51,320 nt of DNA from an uncultured Oscillospiraceae bacterium (GCA_910579965.1 CAJTWF010000016.1:1-51320); one strand, 5' to 3'. Shown: positions 40,077 to 49,682, counted from the stretch's first letter. Numbers and translations: made by a program. The notes: generated by a model from the letters alone, not told the origin.

Positions 40077-42002
40077 TACGGCGGCGTACTCGAACTCCAT
40101 CATCTTCGCCGCCTCCTTCATCTGCTTCTCCGTCCGGGCGATCTCCTCCTCCAGCTCCCTCTTGGTCAGCTTCCTGCCGGACTTCCGCCGGCTCTCCGTC
40201 TCCGGCGCGCTCAGCTCCAGGCTCTCCCGCACGGACTTGATGACCGTCTTGGGCACGATGCCGTGGGCCTTGTTGAACTCGTCCTGGAGCTTCCGCCGCC
40301 GCTCCGTCTCGTCCATGGCGGAGCGCATACTGCGTGTGACGGTGTCCGCGTAGAGGATCACAAGGCCGTCGGCGTTTCTGGCCGCCCGCCCGATGGTCTG
40401 GATGAGGCTGGTCTCGCTGCGCAGGAACCCCTCCTTGTCCGCGTCCAGGATGGCCACCAGACTGACCTCCGGCATGTCCAGGCCCTCCCGCAGCAGGTTG
40501 ATGCCCACCAGCACGTCGAACTCCCCCAGCCGCAGGCCCCGGATCAGCTCCATCCGCTCGATGGTCTCCACGTCGTGGTGCATGTAGCGGACCTTGACGC
40601 CCGCCTTGGTGAGGTAGGCAGTCAGATCCTCGGCCATCCGCTTGGTGAGGGTGGTCACCAGCACCCGCTCGTTCCGGGCGCTGCGGGCGTTGATCTCCCC
40701 AATGAGATCGTCGATCTGCCCGGCCACCGGCCGCACCTCCACCCGGGGGTCCAGCAGGCCCGTGGGCCGGATGACCAGCTCCACAATCTGGTCCGCCTGG
40801 CCCCGCTCGTAGTCCGCCGGGGTGGCGGAGACGAAGACCGCCTGATGGAACCGGGTCTGGAACTCGTCGAATTTCAGGGGCCGGTTGTCAAAGGCGCAGG
40901 GCAGGCGGAAGCCGTACTCCACCAGGCTCTCCTTCCGGGCCCGGTCCCCGTTGAACATGGCCCGGACCTGGGGCAGGGTCACGTGGCTCTCGTCCACGAA
41001 GAGAATGAAGTCCTCGGGGAAGTAGTCCATGAGGGTCATGGGCGGGGAGCCCACGGGCCGGCCGGAGATAACCCGGCTGTAGTTTTCGATGCCGTTGCAG
41101 TAGCCCAGCTCCCGCATCATCTCCAGATCGTAGGTGGTGCGCTGGCGGATGCGCTGGGCCTCCACCAGCTTGCCCTGCTCTGTGAACCACCGGTCCCGCT
41201 CCTCCAGCTCCTGCTGGATCTCCCCGATGGCCCGCTCCATCTTGTCCTTGCTGGTGACGTAGTGGCTGGCGGGCCAGACGGGGATATTGGTGAGGCGGCG
41301 GGTGACGGTGCCGGTGACGGGGTTGATCTCGCTGACCCGGTCAATCTCGTCCCCAAAGAACTCCACCCGGATGGCGCTGTCCTTCCAGTAGGCGGGCCAG
41401 AGCTCCACCGTGTCCCCCCGGACGCGGAACATGTTCCGCTCAAAGGCAATGTCGTTGCGCTCATAGCGGATGTCCACCAGCCGGCGGAGGAGCTCGTCCC
41501 GCTCCATACTGGCCCCCACCCGGAGGGAGATCATCATCTTTTCAAAGTCGTCCGGCTCGCCCAGGCCGTAGATGCAGCTGACCGAGGACACCACGATCAC
41601 GTCCCGCCGCTCCAGCAGGGAGGCGGTGGCGCTCAGGCGCAGCCGGTCAATCTCCTCGTTGACCGAGGCGTCCTTTTCAATAAAGGTGTCGGTGTGGGCG
41701 ATATAGGCCTCCGGCTGGTAGTAGTCGTAGTAGGAGACGAAGTACTCCACCGCGTTGTTAGGGAAGAACTCCTTGAACTCCTCGCACAGCTGGGCGGCCA
41801 GGATCTTGTTGTGGGCCAGCACCAGGGTGGGGCGCTGTACGGCCTCGATGACCTTGGCCATGGTGTAGGTCTTGCCCGAGCCGGTGACGCCCAGAAGGAC
41901 CTGCTCCCGCAGGCCGTCCTCAATGCCCCGGGCCAGCTTCTCGATGGCCTGGGGCTGATCGCCGGAGGGGGTGTAGCTGGAGACGACTTCAAATGCTGGC
42001 AT
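40035..42002 (-). CDS. uvrB: Excinuclease ABC subunit B
   Basis: The 655-residue helicase-like core of nucleotide excision repair. It has Walker A GVTGSGKTYT near residue 38, the beta-hairpin region with YYDYYQPEAY, DESHVTLPQ (Walker B), the SATPADYE and QTIGRAARN helicase motifs, and a C-terminal UVR domain for UvrC binding (ELEEEIARTEKQMKEAAKMM). It loads onto lesions found by UvrA. The 3' end overlaps a convergent small gene. radC is 54 bases upstream on the same strand. Confidence 0.98.
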   Translation of the reverse strand: MPAFEVVSSYTPSGDQPQAIEKLARGIEDGLREQVLLGVTGSGKTYTMAKVIEAVQRPTLVLAHNKILAAQLCEEFKEFFPNNAVEYFVSYYDYYQPEAYIAHTDTFIEKDASVNEEIDRLRLSATASLLERRDVIVVSSVSCIYGLGEPDDFEKMMISLRVGASMERDELLRRLVDIRYERNDIAFERNMFRVRGDTVELWPAYWKDSAIRVEFFGDEIDRVSEINPVTGTVTRRLTNIPVWPASHYVTSKDKMERAIGEIQQELEERDRWFTEQGKLVEAQRIRQRTTYDLEMMRELGYCNGIENYSRVISGRPVGSPPMTLMDYFPEDFILFVDESHVTLPQVRAMFNGDRARKESLVEYGFRLPCAFDNRPLKFDEFQTRFHQAVFVSATPADYERGQADQIVELVIRPTGLLDPRVEVRPVAGQIDDLIGEINARSARNERVLVTTLTKRMAEDLTAYLTKAGVKVRYMHHDVETIERMELIRGLRLGEFDVLVGINLLREGLDMPEVSLVAILDADKEGFLRSETSLIQTIGRAARNADGLVILYADTVTRSMRSAMDETERRRKLQDEFNKAHGIVPKTVIKSVRESLELSAPETESRRKSGRKLTKRELEEEIARTEKQMKEAAKMMEFEYAAVLRDRLIELRKETR

Positions 42003-42056
42003 TGGCTGCTCCTTCCGCCGCCGCGCCGGGCGGCAGGCAAAGTGATTGTCTGGTTT

Positions 42057-42734
42057 TCAGGGGCCCATCATCCCCGACTCCCACATGGAGATATAGTCGT
42101 TGTCCGCCACAATGACGTGCTCCACCAGCCGCACGTCGATCATCTCCAGGGCGTCCCGGATGCGCAGCGTGGCCTCCCGGTCCTCCGGGGAGGGGAAGGG
42201 CACGCCGCTGGGGTGGTTGTGGGCCAGGGCCACCATGGCGGCCTTGGAGTTGATGGCGTTCTCCACGATCTGGCGGGTGTTGAGGGACACGCTGGCCACG
42301 TCCCCCTCCCCCACCCGGTAGATGTTGCGCCGGCGGCCCTTGGCGTCCAGGCACAGCTGGTACATGACCTCCTTGGGCTCCGCGGACAGCAGCTCCCGGA
42401 AGTACTCCCCCATCCGCGCCCGGGTGTCCAGCACGAACTCGCTGTTGGCGGCGGAGACCATAGCCCGGCGGTAGAGGGTAGGGATAAGGCTGATGAGCAG
42501 GGCGGCGTTGGGGCCGATGTGGGGCACCTTGGCCAGCTCGTCCACCGAGGCGGTAAACACCGCCTGGAGGCTGCCGAACCGGTCCAGGAGGGCGTGGGCC
42601 GCCGGGTTGGTGTCCACCCTGGGGATGGCGAAGAACAGCAGCAGCTCCAGCAGCTCGTGGTCCGCGAAGGGCTCGCTGCCGCAGCGGCGGTACTGCGCCT
42701 TTTTTCTATCCCGATGTCCGTCATGAACGCCCAT
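42057..42734 (-). CDS. radC: RadC-family JAMM protein
   Basis: A 225-residue protein with an N-terminal helix-hairpin-helix-like region (PHIGPNAALLISLIP) and a C-terminal JAMM metalloprotease-like site (AHNHPSGVPFPSPED). Despite the name, a direct DNA repair function is doubtful. The start at 42734 follows AGGAGGG; the upstream frame includes non-coding leader. It lies 54 bases before uvrB and probably in one transcript with it. Confidence 0.93.
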   Translation of the reverse strand: MGVHDGHRDRKKAQYRRCGSEPFADHELLELLLFFAIPRVDTNPAAHALLDRFGSLQAVFTASVDELAKVPHIGPNAALLISLIPTLYRRAMVSAANSEFVLDTRARMGEYFRELLSAEPKEVMYQLCLDAKGRRRNIYRVGEGDVASVSLNTRQIVENAINSKAAMVALAHNHPSGVPFPSPEDREATLRIRDALEMIDVRLVEHVIVADNDYISMWESGMMGP

Positions 42735-42909
42735 AGCGCCCTCCTGCCCGCAATATGTCTTGCTTGGCCTATGATTATACCACACAAACGTTTGTTTCAC
42801 AAGTGGTTTTTCCACAGAATCGTCAAAATTCCATTCCCGCCGGGGGGAGGGGATGGCCTGGAGAGATTTGTCGAATATTACATCTCTGTAACATTCCAGT
42901 TTTTTCTCT

Positions 42910-42938
42910 TTACAGAAGGAGCAAAAACGAGTATACTG
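42910..42938 (+). promoter_or_regulatory. Promoter of ireB
   Basis: TTTACA and TATACT are 17 bases apart, 31 bases before the ATG. Confidence 0.7.
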
Positions 42939-42969
42939 AGAAGGACATTTTCAGGAAGGTGGTGCAGGG

Positions 42970-43215
42970 ATGGACGATTTTACCCGGAAATTTGACTTTG
43001 TTGTCGATCAGGACGCGGAGATTCACCGGATTATGCTGACGGTATACCAGGCTTTGGAGGAGAAGGGCTATAATCCCGTCAACCAGATCGTCGGCTATAT
43101 CCTCTCCGAGGACCCCACCTATATCACCAACCACAACCAGGCCCGCACCCTGATCCGCAAGGTGGACCGGGATGAGCTGATGCAGATACTGGTTCGGAAC
43201 TACCTTTTGAAATAG
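42970..43215 (+). CDS. ireB: IreB-family regulatory phosphoprotein (UPF0297)
   Basis: The 81-residue protein matches the IreB/YrzL family over full length: FDFVVDQDAEIHRIM, YQALEEKGYNPVNQIVGYILSEDPTYI, then a helical end. In Enterococcus IreB is phosphorylated by the PASTA kinase IreK and lowers cephalosporin resistance; Thr5 near the N-terminus is a candidate site here. In many Firmicutes ireB precedes ruvX; here it stands alone and is followed by a terminator and the convergent secA. Confidence 0.95.
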   Translation: MDDFTRKFDFVVDQDAEIHRIMLTVYQALEEKGYNPVNQIVGYILSEDPTYITNHNQARTLIRKVDRDELMQILVRNYLLK

Positions 43216-43246
43216 AGGGATCCTTGGAAAATTGATTGCTGCGGCG

Positions 43247-43290
43247 AAAATCCTCCGGGGGAAGCGAGCGCTTCCCCCGGAGGATTTTTT
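43247..43290. terminator. Bidirectional terminator between ireB and secA
   Basis: An 18-bp stem beginning AAAATCCTCCGGGGGAAG is followed by six T on the plus strand and by TTTT on the minus strand. Confidence 0.88.
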
Positions 43291-43292
43291 GC

Positions 43293-46052
43293 TTATTCGT
43301 TCTGACCGCAGCAGCGCTTGTACTTTTTCCCGCTGCCGCAGGGGCAGGGATCGTTGCGGCCAACCTTCTGCACCCGGCGGGGCTGCTTCTTCACCGTGCC
43401 GTCGCCTCTCCCCTCGGTGATGCGGGCGGCCACCTGCCGGCGCTTGACCTCCTGGTCGCTCCGGATGCGCACGGAGTAGAGCCGCCGCACCGTCTCCTCC
43501 TGGATGGCGGAGATCATCTCCTCGAACATGTGCAGGCTCTCGGACTTGTAGGCGTCCACGGGGTTGGTCTGGGCGTAGGCCCGCAGGCGGATGCCCTGGC
43601 GGAGGTCCTGCATGGCGTCGATGTGCTCCATCCAGTACTCGTCCACCACCTGGAGCATGACCACCCGCTCCAGCTCCCGCATGTCCGGGAAGTTGGGGTT
43701 GGCCTCCTTGGCCTTGGCGATCTCCGCCTCCTTGGCGGCGTAGAATTCCATGGCCTTGCCGGTGAACCTCTCAATGAGCTGCTCCGGGCCGGCGGCGGTC
43801 AGCGCCTGATCCGTGGGCTGAAAGGTGTTCCTGGGGAAGAAGGTCCCCTCCAGGGAGGAGAGCATGGTCCTGCACCCCTCCGCGTCCAGCCGCTTCTGGT
43901 CGCCGAAGGCGGCGGTCACGACGCCGGTGATGATGGTGGAGATCATATTGGCGATGACATCGTGGATGTCCATGCCGTCCAGCACCTGCTTGCGCTGGCC
44001 GTAGATGATCTCCCGCTGCTTGTTCATGACGTCGTCGTACTCCAGGGTGCTCTTGCGGGACTGGAAGTTCCGGGACTCCACGCTGGTCTGGGCGTTCTCG
44101 ATGCCCTTGGTGAGCATCCTGTTCTCAATGGGGATGTCCTCGCCGATGTCCAGCCGGTCCATGAGGCCGGTCATCCGCTCCCCGCCGAACAGGCGCATGA
44201 GGTCGTCGTCCAGGCTCAGGTAGAACCGGGTCTCGCCGGGATCCCCCTGGCGGCCGGCGCGGCCCCGGAGCTGGTTGTCAATGCGGCGGGAGTCGTGGCG
44301 CTCGGTGCCGATGATGAACAGGCCCCCGGCGGCGCGGACCTGCTCCGCCTCGCCGGCGATCTCGGCGCGGTGCCTGTCCATGCTCTCGGCAAAGAGCTTC
44401 CGGGCCTCCAGGATCTCCTGGCTGTCCGTCTCCGCGTAGCCGGTGGCCTCGGCGATGAGCTCGTCGGTGAGCCCCGCCTTACGCAGGTCGTTTTTGGCCA
44501 TGAACTCCGCGTTGCCCCCCAGCATGATATCGGTTCCGCGGCCGGCCATGTTGGTGGCCACGGTGACGGCCCCCAGCTTGCCCGCCTGGGCCACGATCTC
44601 CGCCTCCCGCTCGTGGTTCTTGGCGTTGAGGAGGTTGTGCTTGATGCCCTCCTTGGTCAGGAGCTTGGAGAGGTGCTCGTTCTTCTCAATGGACACCGTG
44701 CCCACCAGCACCGGCTGGCCCTTGGCGTGGCACGCCTTGATCTGCTCGATGACGGCCCGGTACTTGGCGGCCTCCGTCTTGTAGACCACGTCGTGATCGT
44801 CCACACGGGCCAGGGGGCGGTTGGTGGGGATCTCCACAATGTCCAGCTTGTAGATGGCGCCGAACTCCTCCTCCTCGGTGAGGGCCGTACCGGTCATGCC
44901 GGAGAGCTTGGTGTACAGGCGGAAGTAGTTCTGGAAGGTGATGGTGGCCAGGGTCTTGCTCTCCCGCTCCACCTTTACCCGCTCCTTGGCCTCGATGGCC
45001 TGATGGAGGCCCTCGCTGTAGCGGCGGCCGAACATGAGCCGGCCGGTGAACTCATCCACGATGATGACCTGGCCGTCCTTGATGACGTAGTCAATGTCCC
45101 GCTTCATGACGCCGTGGGCCTTGATGGCCTGGTTGATGTGGTGGCTGGTGGTGGCGTTCTCCGGGTCGGAGAGGTTCTCCACGTGGAAGAACTCCTCCGC
45201 CTTGGCGATGCCCCGGGCGGTGAGGGTGGCGGTGCGGGCCTTCTCATCCACCACGTAGTCCGCGTCGAGGTTCACGTCCTCCTCGGCCTTCTCGTCGGTC
45301 TCGGCGATGACCATCTTCTTGAGGCCCTGGACAAACATCTCCGCCATGTCGTACATCTGGGTGGACTTCTCCCCCATGCCGGAGATAATCAGGGGGGTCC
45401 TGGCCTCGTCGATGAGGATGGAGTCCACCTCGTCCACGATGGCGAAGTTGTGGCCCCGCTGGACCAGCTCCCGGGCGTAGAGGGACATGTTGTCCCGCAG
45501 GTAGTCGAAGCCCATCTCGTTGTTGGTGCCGTAGGTGATGTCGGCGGCGTAGGCGGCCTGACGCTGGGCCTTGTCCAGGCCGTGGACGATGAGGCCCACG
45601 GTGAGGCCCAGGAAGCGGTAGACCTTGCCCATCCACTCGCTGTCGCGCTTGGCAAGGTAGTCGTTGACCGTGACGATGTGGACGCCCCGGCCGGTGAGGG
45701 CGTTGAGATAGGCGGGGAGGGTGGCCACCAGGGTTTTGCCCTCGCCGGTCTTCATCTCAGCGATACGGCCCTGGTGAAGCACCACGCCGCCCACCAGCTG
45801 CACCCGGTAGGGCCGCAGCCCCAGCACCCGGTGCGCCGCCTCCCGCACCACGGCGAAGGCCTCCGGCAGCAGATCGTCCAGGGTCTCGCCCTGCTCCAGG
45901 CGGGACTTGAACTCCGGCGTCTTGGCGGCGAGCTGGGCGTCCGTCAGGGCCTTGCAGTCCGTCTCCAGGGCCTCGATCTTGTCCACGACGGGGTAGATCT
46001 GCTTGAGCTCCCGCTCGCTGTAGGTGCCGAAAAGTTTCGTAATCAAACCCAT
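43293..46052 (-). CDS. secA: Preprotein translocase ATPase subunit SecA
   Basis: The 919-residue motor of the Sec pathway. It has MKTGEGKTLVATL (Walker A, near residue 102), DEVDSILIDEARTPLIISG (Walker B), VTVATNMAGRGTDI and the long helical scaffold. A C-terminal SEC-C zinc knuckle (NDPCPCGSGKKYKRCC) that contacts SecB or ribosomes ends the protein. It drives unfolded preproteins through SecYEG. The start MGLITKLFG at 46052 follows GAGGAG; the longer frame runs through the promoter. Single gene with its own promoter. Confidence 0.98.
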   Translation of the reverse strand: MGLITKLFGTYSERELKQIYPVVDKIEALETDCKALTDAQLAAKTPEFKSRLEQGETLDDLLPEAFAVVREAAHRVLGLRPYRVQLVGGVVLHQGRIAEMKTGEGKTLVATLPAYLNALTGRGVHIVTVNDYLAKRDSEWMGKVYRFLGLTVGLIVHGLDKAQRQAAYAADITYGTNNEMGFDYLRDNMSLYARELVQRGHNFAIVDEVDSILIDEARTPLIISGMGEKSTQMYDMAEMFVQGLKKMVIAETDEKAEEDVNLDADYVVDEKARTATLTARGIAKAEEFFHVENLSDPENATTSHHINQAIKAHGVMKRDIDYVIKDGQVIIVDEFTGRLMFGRRYSEGLHQAIEAKERVKVERESKTLATITFQNYFRLYTKLSGMTGTALTEEEEFGAIYKLDIVEIPTNRPLARVDDHDVVYKTEAAKYRAVIEQIKACHAKGQPVLVGTVSIEKNEHLSKLLTKEGIKHNLLNAKNHEREAEIVAQAGKLGAVTVATNMAGRGTDIMLGGNAEFMAKNDLRKAGLTDELIAEATGYAETDSQEILEARKLFAESMDRHRAEIAGEAEQVRAAGGLFIIGTERHDSRRIDNQLRGRAGRQGDPGETRFYLSLDDDLMRLFGGERMTGLMDRLDIGEDIPIENRMLTKGIENAQTSVESRNFQSRKSTLEYDDVMNKQREIIYGQRKQVLDGMDIHDVIANMISTIITGVVTAAFGDQKRLDAEGCRTMLSSLEGTFFPRNTFQPTDQALTAAGPEQLIERFTGKAMEFYAAKEAEIAKAKEANPNFPDMRELERVVMLQVVDEYWMEHIDAMQDLRQGIRLRAYAQTNPVDAYKSESLHMFEEMISAIQEETVRRLYSVRIRSDQEVKRRQVAARITEGRGDGTVKKQPRRVQKVGRNDPCPCGSGKKYKRCCGQNE

Positions 46053-46106
46053 TATTGTATACTCCTCTGTCGTAAGAGTTGATTTGCACACACAAATACA
46101 GAGTAT

Positions 46107-46134
46107 AGTATACCACATATTCCCGCGTTTGCAA
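46107..46134 (-). promoter_or_regulatory. Promoter of secA
   Basis: On the minus strand TTGCAA and TATACT are 16 bases apart, with TG one base before the -10 box, 55 bases before the start. Confidence 0.65.
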
Positions 46135-46156
46135 GGAGGTTTATTGCGGGGGCCAG

Positions 46157-46273
46157 GGAAATCCCTTTTTACAGCGGCAGATGAATCCCTTCGGGATTTA
46201 TGCAGGGGCGAGCGATGCTCGCCCCTGCGCAGATCCCGCAAAGGTCAATCTGCCGCGGCAAAAATTCATTTCC
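46157..46273. repeat. 117-bp imperfect palindrome (dispersed repeat family)
   Basis: The left arm, containing TTTTTACAGCGGCAGAT, is complementary to the right arm, containing ATCTGCCGCGGCAAAAA. A perfect hairpin GCAGGGGCGAGC-GAT-GCTCGCCCCTGC (46202-46228) forms the centre and a small AATCCC/GGGATT hairpin lies in the left half. A solo arm occurs at 32547-32575 and the central core at 18627-18645. Non-coding; between secA and the GH112 gene. Confidence 0.75.
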
Positions 46274-46306
46274 ATGCGCTTCCCCCAGCAGGCCCCCCGC
46301 GCGTCT

Positions 46307-46340
46307 GAGGCCCTGCGCCCAATACAGGGCGCAGGGCCTC
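46307..46340 (-). terminator. Terminator-like hairpin after the GH112 gene
   Basis: GAGGCCCTGCGCCC and its complement form a perfect 14-bp stem with a 6-nt loop, 8 bases beyond the stop codon. No T-run follows. Confidence 0.65.
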
Positions 46341-46348
46341 TCGTCAGC

Positions 46349-48511
46349 TTACACGCTGAACCAGCGGATCTCGTTGGCGTCCAGCTCCAGGCGGGAGCTG
46401 CCGCCGTCGGTATACACTGTGGTGGACTGGGGCTCGTAGGTGTTGTTCACCACGCAGTACTTTCCACGGTCCAGGAAGGCGTGGACCTCCGCGTTGAAAT
46501 TGCTGGAGAACCACCGGTGCAGCTCCGCCTCCCCGTGGGCGCTCCAGAGGATAGCCCGGTAGAGCAGGCGGCTGTTCTCGAAGGAGTAGGGCAGGCCGGA
46601 GACGTACACCGCCCGGCCCTGGCCGAACTCGTTCACCGCCAGCTGCACCTCCCGCTCCCGCTGGACCAGCACCTGGGCCCCGGGCAGGGCGTAGATCCCC
46701 CGCTGGCCCTCGCCGAAGTCCACCGGTCCGGTGCAGTCGGCCAGGAGGAAGTGGTCCGGGTGCTCCTCCCAGTTGTACTTGTCGTACCCCAGGGTGAAGC
46801 CGGTCTCCTTCTCCACCCCCAGCACGCCGGAGAGCTGGAGGTACCGGCCCTGGTACTGGTGGCCCGAGGGCTCGCCCACGCCGATAAGGCCGCCGCCGTT
46901 CCACACGAAGCGCTTCACCATCGCGGCAATGGCCGGGTCCTCCCAGACCGCGCCGCCGGTGTGGGCCGTGTCGCCGCCGCCGATGTTGAGCAGCACGTCC
47001 ACACCGTCCAGAACATGGGGATCCGCCTTCAGATCGTCAAAGCTCAGAAACCGCACGTCAAAGGGCGCGCCGGACAGGGCCTCAATGGCCCCGGCGTAGG
47101 AGTAGTTCTGCTTCTGGTACAGGGCGTGGTGGACCATGTGGCAGCCCCAGGACCGGGCCCGCCCCCAGCTGTTGAGCACAGCCACCGTCTTCACGCAGTA
47201 GGGCCGGCCGCCGCCGATGTTGGCGTACAGCTCCCGGAACTCCTTGCAAACGCTCTCCACGTAGTCGATGAACTCCGGGAACTGGCAGGCCAGCTTCAGA
47301 TAGCCGCCGTAGCCGATGCGGTCAATGGGCTTGCGGAGGATGGCCCGGCGGGCGGTGACCCAGTTGACCTTGGCCTCCCGGACCGGATCCCCTCCCTCGT
47401 GGAAGGTGTCCGGGAAGAAGTAGGGCAAGAACCGGCCCTCGGTGTACTTCACCCCGGGGATGTCGGAGATGAGGCGCAGGGTGGAGCCGTTGCCCACGCT
47501 GCCCACCACCGCGTCCAGGCCGATGGCAGTGAACTCAGGCATATAGGGTTCCGTACCGATGAAGTGGTCCCCCAGGAACATCATGGCCTCCTTGCCCAGC
47601 TCGTGGGTGATGTCCACCATCTCCCTGGCCAGCTTCGCCACCTCCCGCCGCTGGAAGGCCATGAAGTCCTTGAACTCCCGGCTGGGCGTCCGGTACTGGT
47701 TGTTGTAGTAGCCCTGGTCAATGATGAACTCCGGGCGGAAGGGGTAGCCCGCCTCCTTTTCAAACTGCTCCAGAATGTAGGGGGACACGCTGGCGGAGTA
47801 GCCGTACCAGTCCACGTACTTCTCCCGCTTCAGCTCGTCAAAGATGAGGGTGAACTGGTGGAAGAAGGTGGTGTAGCGGATCACGTCCACGTAGGGGTGG
47901 TCCGCGATGAACCTCCGCAGCCGCTCCATGGTGAACTTGTGGGTCTTGGGCTGGCGCACGTCAAAGGTGATCTGGTGCTCAAAGTCCTTCCAGCCGTTGG
48001 TAACGGCGTTGTACATGTGGACCGGGTCCCAGATGAGGTAGGCCAGAAAGCTCACCGTGTAGTCGTGGAAGGGCTCCGGCGCGTCGATGACCACGCATCC
48101 CGCCTCCTGGTCATACCGCCACAGGTCCGCTGACAGGGGCTCGCCGGCGGTGCGGTCCATGACCTCCCACCAGCGGCGGATGTCGTCCCGGGTATTGGGC
48201 TCCATCAGCTCCCGGCTGATGCCCTGCATGAGGGGGATGGCAAGGGGCCCGCCGGAGGCGGTGTAAAACCCGGTCATGATATAGCACTGCTGCACCTCGT
48301 CCGGATTGGCCTTGGCCCAGGCGTTGTCCTTGCGGGTGGTGTAGTAGGTGGAGTAGACCTTGGCGTCCACGCTCTTGAGCTCCTGGGGAAAGTCGGTGCC
48401 GTCGCAGTCCCGGATGGCGTCCGCGCCCCAGCGCCGCACCAGCTCCAGGGTCTCGGGGACCACGTCCACGTCCGTGGGGATGGTCACCCGTCCAAACTGT
48501 TGATTTTCCAT
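46349..48511 (-). CDS. lnpA: 1,3-beta-galactosyl-N-acetylhexosamine phosphorylase (GH112)
   Basis: The 720-residue enzyme is recognisably GH112: GRVTIPTDVDVVPE at the start, the RKDNAWAKANP and GFYTASGGPLAIP regions, and MFLGDHFIGTEPYMPEF, whose Asp315 corresponds to the general acid of the Bifidobacterium enzyme. A central Rossmann-like glutamine-amidotransferase fold (LLNIGGGDTAHTGGAVWED) and a C-terminal beta-domain follow. It reversibly phosphorolyses galacto-N-biose and lacto-N-biose, from mucin O-glycans and milk glycans, to galactose 1-phosphate and the N-acetylhexosamine. It is the distal gene of an ABC transporter operon. Confidence 0.95.
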   Translation of the reverse strand: MENQQFGRVTIPTDVDVVPETLELVRRWGADAIRDCDGTDFPQELKSVDAKVYSTYYTTRKDNAWAKANPDEVQQCYIMTGFYTASGGPLAIPLMQGISRELMEPNTRDDIRRWWEVMDRTAGEPLSADLWRYDQEAGCVVIDAPEPFHDYTVSFLAYLIWDPVHMYNAVTNGWKDFEHQITFDVRQPKTHKFTMERLRRFIADHPYVDVIRYTTFFHQFTLIFDELKREKYVDWYGYSASVSPYILEQFEKEAGYPFRPEFIIDQGYYNNQYRTPSREFKDFMAFQRREVAKLAREMVDITHELGKEAMMFLGDHFIGTEPYMPEFTAIGLDAVVGSVGNGSTLRLISDIPGVKYTEGRFLPYFFPDTFHEGGDPVREAKVNWVTARRAILRKPIDRIGYGGYLKLACQFPEFIDYVESVCKEFRELYANIGGGRPYCVKTVAVLNSWGRARSWGCHMVHHALYQKQNYSYAGAIEALSGAPFDVRFLSFDDLKADPHVLDGVDVLLNIGGGDTAHTGGAVWEDPAIAAMVKRFVWNGGGLIGVGEPSGHQYQGRYLQLSGVLGVEKETGFTLGYDKYNWEEHPDHFLLADCTGPVDFGEGQRGIYALPGAQVLVQREREVQLAVNEFGQGRAVYVSGLPYSFENSRLLYRAILWSAHGEAELHRWFSSNFNAEVHAFLDRGKYCVVNNTYEPQSTTVYTDGGSSRLELDANEIRWFSV

Positions 48512-48524
48512 AAATGCTTCCCTT

Positions 48525-48725
48525 TCAGCGCTTTTTCGGGTCCTCGAAGGGCTTGTTGTACAGGGCCAGGGTCCCCAGCAGCAGGGCCAGCCCGGCCAGC
48601 ATCAGCAGCAGGCCGCCCATCTGCCCGGTCTGCCGCCAGCCGTAGATCAGCAGGAACAGTCCCAGAACAAAGGTGAGCAGCATCAGGACCATCCGCAGCG
48701 CGGTGTGTTCTTTCCAAAATTGCAT
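48525..48725 (-). CDS. Small two-helix membrane protein of the GH112 locus
   Basis: A 66-residue protein with two membrane segments (about 9-27 and 34-52) and a charged tail (KPFEDPKKR). The ATG at 48725 follows AAGGAGG. It lies between the second permease gene (72 bases) and GH112 (13 bases) and so is part of the operon. Its role is unknown; it may accompany the transporter. I recall similar small proteins at lacto-N-biose loci but cannot confirm. Confidence 0.75.
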   Translation of the reverse strand: MQFWKEHTALRMVLMLLTFVLGLFLLIYGWRQTGQMGGLLLMLAGLALLLGTLALYNKPFEDPKKR

Positions 48726-48797
48726 GTGGCTCTGCCTCCTTGTGCAAGTATCCATTCTTTCTGTCAAAGAAAGGTATCCGACGAAAATGCCAGCGGG

Positions 48798-49682
48798 TTA
48801 TCCCTTCAATCCGCCCACGGTCATGCCCTGGGTCAGCTTCTTCTGCACGCAGATATAGAGGACCAGCGTGGGCAGCATCACCAGCACCAGACCGGCGTAG
48901 AGAATGCCGTACTCCGCCGAGGACTGCTGGGCCTGCATCAGGTTCAGAAGGCCCACCGGCAGGGTCCGCTGGCCTGTGGCGCTGGCCATGAGGGTCATGG
49001 AGATGATGTACTCGTTCCAGAAGGAGAGGAAGTTGAAGAGGATGATGGTGATGATGGAGGGCTGGGCCATGGGGAAGATGATGCGCACCATGGTGGCCCC
49101 GTAGCCCGCGCCGTCGATGTAGGCCGCCTCCTCAAAGTCGTGGGGCAGGGTGGCGAAGTAGCCGGAGAGGAGGTAGATGGTGAAGGGCAGGGCCGTGGAG
49201 GCGTAGACCACCGCCAGCACAAAGAGGTTGTTGAGGAGCATGGCGCTGCCCAGGGTGGTCTTGAGGAAGGCGTCGCCGTCCTTGAGCATGAGGAAGATAG
49301 GCACCACGATGTAGTTGACGTTGATAAAGAGCCCGGCCATGAAGCAGGTGTTGAGCAGCTTTCTGCCTGTGAACTGGAACCGGGACAGGCAGTAGGCCGC
49401 CGGCAGGGCCACCACCAGCAGCAGCGCCAGGCTCAGGGCCGTGACGATGACGGAGTTGACCATGTAGCTGCCCATGCTGGCCGCGTTCCAGGCGTTTACG
49501 AAGTTCTGCCAGTAGAACCCGGCGGGCAGGGCCCAGGGGTTGCCGTAGAACTCGCTGTTCTGCTTGATGGAGGCCAGGAACACCCAGGCCACAGGCACGA
49601 TGATGAGCACCGCCAGGGTGATGAGGGCCACATAGATAAAGGCCTTGAAGAGGGGCTCGCCCTTTCCGGCTGTTTTGTTCAT
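48798..49682 (-). CDS. Carbohydrate ABC transporter permease, MalG type
   Basis: The 294-residue permease has six membrane helices and the cytoplasmic EAA loop EEAAYIDGAGYGATMVRIIF that docks to the ATPase. With the next upstream permease it forms the membrane channel of a CUT1 sugar importer. No ATPase gene lies in the visible operon; CUT1 systems in Firmicutes often share a housekeeping MsmK-type ATPase. The start follows a GGGGG-rich site 12 bases after the first permease. Confidence 0.94.
   Translation of the reverse strand: MNKTAGKGEPLFKAFIYVALITLAVLIIVPVAWVFLASIKQNSEFYGNPWALPAGFYWQNFVNAWNAASMGSYMVNSVIVTALSLALLLVVALPAAYCLSRFQFTGRKLLNTCFMAGLFINVNYIVVPIFLMLKDGDAFLKTTLGSAMLLNNLFVLAVVYASTALPFTIYLLSGYFATLPHDFEEAAYIDGAGYGATMVRIIFPMAQPSIITIILFNFLSFWNEYIISMTLMASATGQRTLPVGLLNLMQAQQSSAEYGILYAGLVLVMLPTLVLYICVQKKLTQGMTVGGLKG

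Noticed and set aside
40263..42995. Long open frame antisense to uvrB and radC
   Set aside because: It crosses two clear genes and their spacer; composition is that of a shadow frame.
43236..46082. Long open frame antisense to secA
   Set aside because: Same reason: a shadow of a GC-rich gene, with repetitive composition and no start signal.
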